6,696 nucleotides of DNA from Bacilli bacterium (GTDB lineage: Bacteria; Bacillota_I; Bacilli_A; RFN20; CAG-826). A model generated the notes under the pieces. That model did not search any database. It was not told the origin of the DNA and saw nothing but the letters and a program-made list of their open reading frames with translations. Positions 1 through 5,376 of this stretch are shown in pieces. Position numbers and translations under genes: made by a program. Numbering within the stretch: position 1 is the stretch's first letter; each line of letters starts with the position of its first letter. The DNA lies in assembly GCA_016302705.1 (NCBI GenBank), contig JAEDNC010000051.1:1-6696 (forward strand), in the 5' to 3' direction.

Positions 1-27
1 TAATCATGACCTACAATAATCAAAACA

Positions 28-119
28 GGGAGTCCAAATAGGACATCCCCGTTTATTTTGATAGATGTGGAGAGAATTTTGTCAGGTCCCCGTTACTCCC
101 CGTTTAATTTGAAAGGACC
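28..119. repeat. Gene-free region with REP-like imperfect palindromes
   Basis: Bases 1-159 downstream of eno carry no convincing gene. Two structured units are visible. The first is an imperfect hairpin: GGG (28-30) and GTCC (32-35) face GGAC (41-44) and CCC (47-49) around an AAATA loop. The second is GGTCC (85-89) facing GGACC (115-119). The motif TCCCCGTT(T)A occurs three times, at 46-55, 87-95 and 97-106. The copies at 46 and 97 continue alike through TTTGA, with one difference in between. The C-rich repeats stand out from the AT-rich surroundings. Such short G/C-rich imperfect palindromes resemble REP sequences or the ends of IS200-like/RAYT elements, but no transposase is in view, so that assignment is inference. 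It could also be a local transcript-end structure. Confidence 0.45.
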
Positions 120-140
120 CATAATGATGGGGCTCTTTTT
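118..140 (+). terminator. Hairpin with T-run, candidate terminator
   Basis: CCCAT (118-122) and ATGGG (127-131) form a perfect five-pair stem around an AATG loop, followed by GCTC and five T (136-140). The T-run is on the plus strand, so it best fits a rightward transcript entering from the left. On the minus strand the same stem is followed only by TCCTTT, so it is a weaker stop for eno. It lies 20 bases past the eno stop and could act in both directions between convergent genes. The stem is short and the T-run starts four bases after it, hence modest confidence. Confidence 0.35.
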
Positions 141-159
141 GCTTTGTCAGTAAATTCAA

Positions 160-1458
160 TTAGAATTTACGATTCATGAAGGCTTTAACACCGAGGAATT
201 CAGCGTGTTCACCGAGTTCTTCTTCAATTCTTAATAATTGATTGTATTTAGCCATTCTATCGGTTCTACTAGCAGAACCTGTTTTGATTTGTCCAGCATT
301 GACAGCAACCGCTAAGTCAGCGATAGTGCTATCTTCTGTTTCACCTGATCTATGAGAGACCATGCAGGTGTAACCGTTAGTTTGGGCAAGTCTAATTGCG
401 TCGAGTGTTTCAGTTAAAGTGCCGATTTGGTTAACTTTGATGAGGACGCTGTTAGCAACATTGCTTGTGATACCTTTTTTAACGAAATCTGGGTTTGTAA
501 CGAATAAGTCGTCACCGACGAGTTGGATCTTGTTACCGAGTTTGGCGGTAAGTTTTGCCCAACCTTCCCAGTCACTTTCAGCAAGACCATCTTCGATGGT
601 GATGATTGCTGGATATTCTTTGACAAGTCTTTCTAAGTATTTGATCATTTGATCAGTTGTCTTCTTGCCTTCTTTGGATTTAACTAAGTTATAAACTCCG
701 TTACCTTCATAGAATTCAGAAGAAGCAACGTCCATACCTAAGAAGATTTCTTCTCCGAGTTTGTAACCTGCTCTTTCAACTGCTTCTGCAATTAAAGCGA
801 GAGGTTCTTTATTTCCGTGTTTGCAGCTTGGTGCGAATCCACCTTCATCGCCGACACCGGTTTCATAACCATGTTCTTTAACAACCTTTTGAAGGGTGTG
901 GAAGATTTCAGTACCTGCTCTAAGAGCTTCTCTGAAGGTTGCAAATCCTGCTGGGATGATGAAGAATTCTTGGAAGTCAACGCTACTTTGTGCGTGTGCG
1001 CCACCGTTAATAACGTTCATACATGGTGTTGGGATAACTTTTCCGTTTGTTCCACCGATGTAACGGTATAAAGGCATCTTTAAGCTTTCAGCGGCAGCTC
1101 TAGCAACTGCTAAGGAAACACCGAGAACAGCATTAGCGCCTAAGTTTTTCTTGAATGGTGTACCATCAAGTTTGAGCATTGTGGTATCAACAAGAACTTG
1201 ATCTGTGGCTTCTAAGCCAATGACAGCTGGAGCAATCTTGGTGTTAACGTTTTCAACAGCCTTTAAGACCCCTTTACCACCATATCTCTTTTTGTCACCG
1301 TCTCTTAATTCAAGAGCTTCGTTTTCACCTGTGGAAGCACCTGAAGGAACGATTGCGCGGGCTCTAGTTCCATCTTCAAGCCAGACTTCTACTTCAACGG
1401 TTGGATTTCCTCTACTATCGAGGACTTCGCGACCATGAACTTTACAAATTTTAGCCAT
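160..1458 (-). CDS. eno: Enolase (phosphopyruvate hydratase)
   Basis: Enolase interconverts 2-phosphoglycerate and phosphoenolpyruvate in glycolysis and gluconeogenesis, as a Mg2+-dependent cytosolic enzyme. The 432-residue product has the normal length and is complete. The N-terminal domain has the family hallmarks EVLDSRGNPTVE (11-22) and PSGASTGENEA (38-48). The barrel carries H155 and E164, E205 in GDEGGF, the metal ligands D243, E289 (IEDGL) and D316 (GDDLF), the catalytic lysine K341 in the signature LIKVNQIGTLTET, H369 in SHRSGETED, and K392. No key residue is missing. The start is fixed by AAGGAG at 1474-1469, ten bases upstream. eno often sits with gapA, pgk, tpiA and gpmI in Firmicutes, but here it follows recN and has its own promoter. 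By eye it is richer in G/C and more codon-biased than recN, as expected for a highly expressed gene. Confidence 0.98.
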   Translation of the reverse strand: MAKICKVHGREVLDSRGNPTVEVEVWLEDGTRARAIVPSGASTGENEALELRDGDKKRYGGKGVLKAVENVNTKIAPAVIGLEATDQVLVDTTMLKLDGTPFKKNLGANAVLGVSLAVARAAAESLKMPLYRYIGGTNGKVIPTPCMNVINGGAHAQSSVDFQEFFIIPAGFATFREALRAGTEIFHTLQKVVKEHGYETGVGDEGGFAPSCKHGNKEPLALIAEAVERAGYKLGEEIFLGMDVASSEFYEGNGVYNLVKSKEGKKTTDQMIKYLERLVKEYPAIITIEDGLAESDWEGWAKLTAKLGNKIQLVGDDLFVTNPDFVKKGITSNVANSVLIKVNQIGTLTETLDAIRLAQTNGYTCMVSHRSGETEDSTIADLAVAVNAGQIKTGSASRTDRMAKYNQLLRIEEELGEHAEFLGVKAFMNRKF

Positions 1459-1467
1459 TAGTAATAA

Positions 1468-1477
1468 TCTCCTTTTT
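1468..1477 (-). promoter_or_regulatory. Strong ribosome binding site of eno
   Basis: Read on the minus strand the sequence is AAAAAGGAGA. It contains a full AAGGAG core ten bases before the eno ATG. It is the strongest Shine-Dalgarno match in the window and fixes the start codon. Confidence 0.85.
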
Positions 1478-1490
1478 AATGTCCGTGTTT

Positions 1491-1519
1491 ATTATATACA
1501 AGTATTAAGAAAAAAAGAA
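1491..1519 (-). promoter_or_regulatory. Probable eno promoter
   Basis: A perfect TATAAT lies at 1496-1491 on the minus strand. Seventeen bases upstream, the -35 region at 1519-1514 is only TTCTTT, a poor match. Transcription would begin near 1484 and give a leader of about 25 bases containing the AAGGAG site. The weak -35 may be offset by the A-tract-rich DNA just upstream. A dedicated promoter fits the need for far more enolase than RecN. The start site is predicted, not observed. Confidence 0.55.
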
Positions 1520-1542
1520 AAATTTCTTACTTTTTCTTATAC
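1502..1542. repeat. A/T-rich nested inverted repeat between recN and eno
   Basis: GTAT (1502-1505) and AAGAAAAA (1507-1514) on the left mirror TTTTTCTT (1531-1538) and ATAC (1539-1542) on the right, with one bulged T at 1506. Nested inside, AAGAAA (1515-1520) mirrors TTTCTT (1523-1528). The result is a nearly continuous stem made almost only of A-T pairs. In the recN transcript it could form a U-rich hairpin and a weak terminator. It also covers the -35 area of the eno promoter. It has no G/C-rich base, so a terminator role is uncertain. Confidence 0.4.
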
Positions 1543-1577
1543 TTTTTGAGAATTTTTGGTGATTTTATGTATTTTTT
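1531..1577 (-). promoter_or_regulatory. Helically phased A-tracts upstream of eno promoter
   Basis: Five runs of four to six A on the minus strand (T on the plus strand) lie at 1531-1535, 1543-1547, 1553-1557, 1563-1566 and 1572-1577. Their centres are 12, 10, 9.5 and 10 bases apart, close to one helical turn, which is the classic arrangement for intrinsically curved DNA. They lie roughly 47 to 93 bases before the predicted eno start site, in the zone where UP elements and upstream curvature can boost RNA polymerase binding. The spacing is seen directly. The activating role is inferred. Confidence 0.5.
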
Positions 1578-1582
1578 GGTCC

Positions 1583-3259
1583 TTAAATGTTACTCAAGAC
1601 CATTTCTTTAGCGTATTCTAGTTGTTTTTCACTAACTTTGCCATCTGATATCATTAAGGCAATTTCATAGATTTTTTCATCTAATGAGAGTTCTTTAATA
1701 GAGGTAAATGTACGGTTATCTTTTACTTCTTTACTAATCTTAATGTGAGAATTAGATAAAGAGGCAACTTGTGGTAAGTGAGTGATAGTGATGACTTGTG
1801 TATTTAAAGAGATTTCTTTAATTTTGAGTGCAACTTTTTGAGCGATTTCTCCGCTTATGCCAGTATCGATTTCATCAAAGATAACAGTGGAGATTTTTTG
1901 AGACTTAATAAATAAGACTTTAATCGCGAGCATGATTCTACTCATCTCTCCACCAGAAACAACTTTGGATAACGGTTTTAATCCTTCTCCAATATTAGTT
2001 TCGATATAGAAATCAATATCATCGATTCCATTTTCATTAAAGATAGATAGTGACAAATTGTCATCTTTCTTTTGAGTGTTAATAGCAATTTTAAAAACTG
2101 ATGATAACGATAAATCTTTTAGATTATTCATCAATTCTTTTTCGATGTTAAGAGAGACTTCTTGTCTCACTTTGCTAAGATTAAGTGCGTAGCCATAAGT
2201 CTTATCATATTGAGCGGATAATTCATCCCTTTTCTCTTTAAGAGAAATATCTAAGTCTTCGTTAGATTGAAGAAGCTTTTTTAAAGTTTCTTGATATTCG
2301 ATTAATTCTTTTGTGTCTTTTCCATATTTCTTTTTTAGTTGAGATAAAGAATTCTTTCTTTCAATAAGGTCATCTAAACGTTTTGGATCATAATCTAATC
2401 TATCAGTCTTTTTGATAAGATCTTCATAGATTGCTTCTAACTCATAGTAGTGGTCATTAATCTTTTCGTAGACTTCTATATATTCACTTTGATATTTAGA
2501 GAGTTTATTAATGTTTTCTTTAATTGAATAGATATCACTTAAAGAATCCTTTTCGATAATCTGTTTACTTTCTTGGAGGAGTTCATAAATCTTATCGAAG
2601 TTATTAAGGAGTTCAATCTCTTCATCAATTTCTATTTCCTCCCCCTCTTTTAAATCAAAAGAAATGAGCTCTTTTAAAGCGTATTCATAAGAATCTCTTT
2701 TAGATTTGATATCGTTAATTTGATTTAGCAAAGATTGGTATTCTTTTTCTTTCTCTTTGAGTTTTTCTAAAGAAGAAAGATAAATATCTTTATATTCATT
2801 AATTAAGTCATATTTAAAACCATCAACAATGTCGAGGTAGTTCTCTTTATTAAGTAACTTAACCATATCGAATTGTTCATGAATATCGGCGAGATATTTA
2901 GCGATTATCTTAAGTTCGTTTAAAGAGATAACTTTCCCATTAACGCGAATGACGTTTTTAGTGTTAGAGATAGTGCGATTAACTTCAATTTTGTTATCGA
3001 TGTGTTCAATATCTAGACTATCTAAATAAGCACTTAATCTTTTGTTATTAAAATCAAATAGTCCGGTAATGGTTGCTTTTTCTTCTCCATTACGAATCAT
3101 TTCGGAATTCGCCCTTTCTCCTAAAAGGAGAGAAATGGAGTCTATAATTAAGCTTTTACCAGCGCCAGTTTCACCAGTTAAAACTGTTAATCCATTTTTA
3201 AAGGAGATATTGACATCTTCAATAATTGCAAAGTTTTTAACTGATAAACTAATAAGCAT
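1583..3259 (-). CDS. recN: DNA repair protein RecN (SMC-like ATPase)
   Basis: RecN is an SMC-like ATPase recruited early to DNA double-strand breaks, where it aids RecA-dependent recombination repair. The product is 558 residues, the usual length. It opens with a Walker A motif, GETGAGKS (29-36), in the family context LTVLTGETGAGKSLIIDSI. The Q-loop region reads DIHEQFD (125-131), slightly unlike the more usual HGQHEHQ. A long charged coiled-coil hairpin covers about 150-385. The C-terminal head has the ABC signature SGGEMSR (435-441), Walker B TVIFDEIDTGISG with D462 and E463, and a switch histidine H494 in ITHLPQVAS, so both ATPase halves are intact. The start lies 12 bases after a weak AGGA that sits in a possible hairpin. 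The gene follows the membrane-protein gene by 41 bases. No SOS box was recognised. The common argR/xseA neighbours are absent. Confidence 0.96.
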   Translation of the reverse strand: MLISLSVKNFAIIEDVNISFKNGLTVLTGETGAGKSLIIDSISLLLGERANSEMIRNGEEKATITGLFDFNNKRLSAYLDSLDIEHIDNKIEVNRTISNTKNVIRVNGKVISLNELKIIAKYLADIHEQFDMVKLLNKENYLDIVDGFKYDLINEYKDIYLSSLEKLKEKEKEYQSLLNQINDIKSKRDSYEYALKELISFDLKEGEEIEIDEEIELLNNFDKIYELLQESKQIIEKDSLSDIYSIKENINKLSKYQSEYIEVYEKINDHYYELEAIYEDLIKKTDRLDYDPKRLDDLIERKNSLSQLKKKYGKDTKELIEYQETLKKLLQSNEDLDISLKEKRDELSAQYDKTYGYALNLSKVRQEVSLNIEKELMNNLKDLSLSSVFKIAINTQKKDDNLSLSIFNENGIDDIDFYIETNIGEGLKPLSKVVSGGEMSRIMLAIKVLFIKSQKISTVIFDEIDTGISGEIAQKVALKIKEISLNTQVITITHLPQVASLSNSHIKISKEVKDNRTFTSIKELSLDEKIYEIALMISDGKVSEKQLEYAKEMVLSNI

Positions 3260-3272
3260 AAAAATATATTAT

Positions 3273-3296
3273 CCTAATTTAGATAAACTAAATAGG
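3273..3296 (-). promoter_or_regulatory. Intercistronic hairpin holding the recN ribosome site
   Basis: On the minus strand CCTATTTAG (3296-3288) pairs with CTAAATTAGG (3282-3273) around a TTTAT loop, giving nine pairs with one bulge. The 3' arm includes most of the AGGA (3275-3272) that is the only recognisable Shine-Dalgarno for recN. The structure begins four bases after the stop of the upstream gene. It could hide the recN site until ribosomes finishing the upstream gene disturb it, or it may protect or end the mRNA. The pairing is seen in the sequence; the role is inferred. Confidence 0.4.
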
Positions 3297-3300
3297 AAAA

Positions 3301-3810
3301 TTAGAAATCTGAATCGATCATATGAGCGACTTTATAGGCTCCAATGTCGTTAATTAAAGAACTGACAAAGCCAACTAAAAGCATAATTGGAATGTTGACT
3401 AACATTGATACAAAAGCTTTAGTAGGGGTGTCATATATTCCTAATATAAAATAATTAAATAAAGTTAAAGCAGGAGTAATAGCCACATAATAAATTAATG
3501 TAATGATAAGAGTGGCGAGTAAACGATATGGCATATTTCCTGTATATGTATCGTTTCTAACGTGAAATAAAGCAGTGAACCATCTTCCAATTTTAGTAAG
3601 TGGTACGAACATTCCAACGCACATCGCAATAGTAAATCCAACTAAGAAGTTATAAAGCATATTAAGCCAGACAATACTATTAAAGTTAATAGTCAAAATA
3701 CCGGATTCAAAGTTTGTTTGTCCGATGATAGATGCTGCTAAACATAAAAAGAAGCAGACTGGGATATTGCAGATAAGACAATACACAAATGTGGCTAATT
3801 TTATTCTCAT
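3301..3810 (-). CDS. Four-helix membrane protein, function unknown
   Basis: This is a 169-residue integral membrane protein that I do not recognise with confidence. Four hydrophobic segments are visible at about 6-30, 46-70, 96-124 and 132-154. The 72-96 loop is basic (K73, R77, R85, R96), which with the positive-inside rule puts both ends in the cytoplasm. There is no cleavable signal peptide. The halves look related: N50 followed by LVGF at 56-59 recurs as N139 and LVGF at 145-148, an offset of 89, suggesting an internal two-helix duplication. Small two-helix DUF families such as DUF2798 have tandem members of this kind, but that match is a guess. The first half is rich in cysteine (C11, C14, C19, C23, C64). 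AAGG five bases before the ATG supports this start. It is probably co-transcribed with recN. Confidence 0.8.
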   Translation of the reverse strand: MRIKLATFVYCLICNIPVCFFLCLAASIIGQTNFESGILTINFNSIVWLNMLYNFLVGFTIAMCVGMFVPLTKIGRWFTALFHVRNDTYTGNMPYRLLATLIITLIYYVAITPALTLFNYFILGIYDTPTKAFVSMLVNIPIMLLVGFVSSLINDIGAYKVAHMIDSDF

Positions 3811-3819
3811 AACTGCCTT

Positions 3820-3848
3820 ATTCTATATATTAAAAAATCTATTTGCAA
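3820..3848 (-). promoter_or_regulatory. Candidate promoter for the leftward membrane-protein/recN unit
   Basis: On the minus strand TTGCAA (3848-3843) and TAGAAT (3825-3820) are separated by exactly 17 bases, a good sigma-A arrangement. Transcription would start near 3813, only about three bases before the ATG at 3810. That conflicts with use of the AAGG at 3819-3816 as a ribosome site, so either the mRNA is nearly leaderless or another promoter further upstream is used. The divergent intergenic region is only 107 bases. Confidence 0.4.
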
Positions 3849-3863
3849 TAGGAATATGCCTAT
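3839..3863. promoter_or_regulatory. Overlapping palindromes, possible operator between divergent genes
   Basis: CTATT (3839-3843) and AATAG (3847-3851) form one palindrome around TGC. ATAGG (3848-3852) and CCTAT (3859-3863) form a second around AATATG. They share bases 3848-3851. The block covers the candidate leftward -35 (3843-3848) and touches a possible rightward -10, TATAAA at 3861-3866, so a bound protein could affect both directions. The repeats are short and the DNA is AT-rich, so chance is a real alternative. Confidence 0.3.
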
Positions 3864-3917
3864 AAAATAAATAATTCTTTATTATTTAGTACTTTTTTTG
3901 TAACATTTTAACGAAGT

Positions 3918-4547
3918 ATGAAAATTTTCGATTATTATTTCTTTGATTTCGATGGCACGTTAGTGGATTCATATGACTCATTAGAATATGTCTTTGAAAA
4001 AGCATATTCTTTAGTGGGTATTACTGTCCCTAAAGGCTTCACTCTTCGACTTATGAGAGTTCCTTTATCCGTGGGATATAAAGAGCTCCACGCTCCTGAA
4101 AATGAAGAGGCATATAAGATTTTTGGAGAAGCAATTAGTCGACTCCTTGATGATTCTCACGCTTTAAAACTTACTAAGATTTATAACGACACAATCGAAG
4201 TGCTTAATACTCTTAAACAATCAGGTAAAAAAATAGGAATTGTTACTAGTAACAACCAAAAGCATGTTAAAGAAGTATTACATTACTTAGATATCGATGA
4301 AAATATCTTTGAGTTAATTGTCGGAAATAAAGAAGTTAAAAAACATAAACCAAATCCAGATCCAATCTATAAAGGAATGGAAATACTTGGCATTTTTGAT
4401 AAGAGCAAAATTTGCTATGTCGGAGATGGATTAGACGATATAAGATGTGCAGTTAATGCGGGAGTTACTCCAATATTAATTGACCGTCGAAATGAATACA
4501 CCAATGAATGTGAAAACCTTATTAAAGGTTTAAAAGAACTCCTATAG
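3918..4547 (+). CDS. HAD-superfamily phosphatase (phosphoglycolate phosphatase-like)
   Basis: This is a 209-residue cytosolic hydrolase of the haloacid dehalogenase superfamily, subfamily I, the group containing phosphoglycolate phosphatase, PpaX and beta-phosphoglucomutase. All four motifs are present. Motif I is FFDFDGTLVDS (8-18) with nucleophile D10 and acid/base D12. Motif II is T110 in GIVTSNN. Motif III is K144 in KPNPDP. Motif IV is GDGLDD with metal ligands D170 and D174. The alpha-helical cap occupies about 18-85 between motifs I and II. The exact substrate cannot be read from the sequence; a small phosphorylated metabolite is likely. The ATG has only a weak upstream site, but the DFDGT motif lies at its expected distance from it. 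The stop TAG is followed directly by the ATG of the Sel1 gene, so the two are probably coupled. Confidence 0.9.
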   Translation: MKIFDYYFFDFDGTLVDSYDSLEYVFEKAYSLVGITVPKGFTLRLMRVPLSVGYKELHAPENEEAYKIFGEAISRLLDDSHALKLTKIYNDTIEVLNTLKQSGKKIGIVTSNNQKHVKEVLHYLDIDENIFELIVGNKEVKKHKPNPDPIYKGMEILGIFDKSKICYVGDGLDDIRCAVNAGVTPILIDRRNEYTNECENLIKGLKELL

Positions 4548-5327
4548 ATGGATAAAGATGAATTATTTGACCTCCACGAATTAGCGAGTTCTGGTCAACT
4601 TGATGCGATAAGTGAACTTGTAAATAACTGCTTACATGATCAAGACTACAAAAAAGCATTCTTAACCGCTCAAAGGTTTGAATTTTTCAAAAGCGCTCAA
4701 GGATATAAAACGCTTGGCTATTTCTATCAAAAAGGAATCGGAACAGCAATAGATTTAAGCAAAGCAAAAGATTATTACGAAAAGAGTTTTGATTTAGGCG
4801 ATATTGCTTCTGGATATAATCTCGCTTTAATAGAAGTGAGAGATAAGAATTATCAAAAGGCAATTAAATACCTCACTAGTGGAGTAGAGGCAAACCACTT
4901 AAACTCCATTAGATTATTAGCCAATCTCTATCTTAACGGAGATGGGTTATATCAAGATAAAGGAATCGCTATTTCTCTACTTGAAAAAGGGATGTCTTTA
5001 GGAGACAACAAAGCTCTTATTCAACTAGCGAAAATCTATTATCTTGATAAAAATTATCAAACTGCGAAAGAGTTATTTGAAAAAGGCAGTCAATTAGGTG
5101 ACTTAGATTGCATCTATCATCTTGGACTATTTTACGCGAAAGGGTTAGGAGTTAAACAAGACTTCTCTCAAGCAGTGAAATATTACCAAATGGGTGCAAA
5201 GGAATTAGAGCCACGTTGTTTATACAACTTGTCTCTATATTATCGAAATGGAGTTGTCGTTGAACAAAACATTGAACTAGCTAATAAGCTAGAAAATCAA
5301 GCCATAGAGAGAGGCTTTAAAAAATAA
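4548..5327 (+). CDS. Sel1-like repeat protein
   Basis: This 259-residue protein consists almost wholly of Sel1-like (TPR-related) helical repeats, which act as protein-protein interaction scaffolds. Six units can be read at about 50-85, 86-117, 118-153, 154-185, 186-220 and 221-256. Their recurring pattern is a small residue, LxxLY or LGxFY, a G-G turn, then a basic stretch and a YYEKS/LLEKG helix ending in LGD. Units two and four are shorter and lack the usual G-rich insert, being closer to plain TPRs. The first 49 residues are probably degenerate repeats. There is no signal peptide or transmembrane segment, so it is predicted cytosolic. It starts on the base right after the HAD stop with no Shine-Dalgarno of its own beyond the HAD 3' end, which implies translational coupling. 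The partner is unknown. Confidence 0.88.
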   Translation: MDKDELFDLHELASSGQLDAISELVNNCLHDQDYKKAFLTAQRFEFFKSAQGYKTLGYFYQKGIGTAIDLSKAKDYYEKSFDLGDIASGYNLALIEVRDKNYQKAIKYLTSGVEANHLNSIRLLANLYLNGDGLYQDKGIAISLLEKGMSLGDNKALIQLAKIYYLDKNYQTAKELFEKGSQLGDLDCIYHLGLFYAKGLGVKQDFSQAVKYYQMGAKELEPRCLYNLSLYYRNGVVVEQNIELANKLENQAIERGFKK

Positions 5328-5369
5328 TTTAACAATTATTGATGGTATGTAATAATTTATAAAAGGTGA
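5328..5369 (+). promoter_or_regulatory. Candidate promoter and ribosome site before the LRR membrane gene
   Basis: The 49-base gap after the Sel1 gene contains TTTAAC (5328-5333), 17 bases, then AATAAT (5351-5356) preceded by TGT, resembling an extended -10 with a weak -35. AAAGGTGA (5362-5369) is a good ribosome site seven bases before the ATG. A start near 5363 would trim the ribosome site, so the promoter is doubtful while the ribosome site is solid. A small A/T palindrome, AATAATT and AATTATT at 5323-5340, overlaps the Sel1 stop. Confidence 0.4.
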
Positions 5370-5376
5370 ATACAGC

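Noticed and set aside
28..119. CRISPR-like array from the repeated TCCCCGTT(T)A motif
   Set aside because: Repeats are only about ten bases, irregularly spaced (41 and 10 bases), and have no spacer-repeat structure.
417..1438. Several open frames of 70-84 codons overlapping eno on both strands
   Set aside because: They lie inside a complete, motif-confirmed enolase, lack recognisable domains and ribosome sites, and look like chance openings caused by eno's codon bias.
3042..3353. A 103-codon rightward frame across the recN start
   Set aside because: It is antisense to the Walker A region of recN and the end of the membrane gene, with no domain and no promoter or ribosome site.
5323..5340. 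Small palindrome AATAATT/AATTATT after the Sel1 gene as a terminator
   Set aside because: The stem is only seven A-T pairs with no T-run after it, too weak to call a terminator in DNA this AT-rich.
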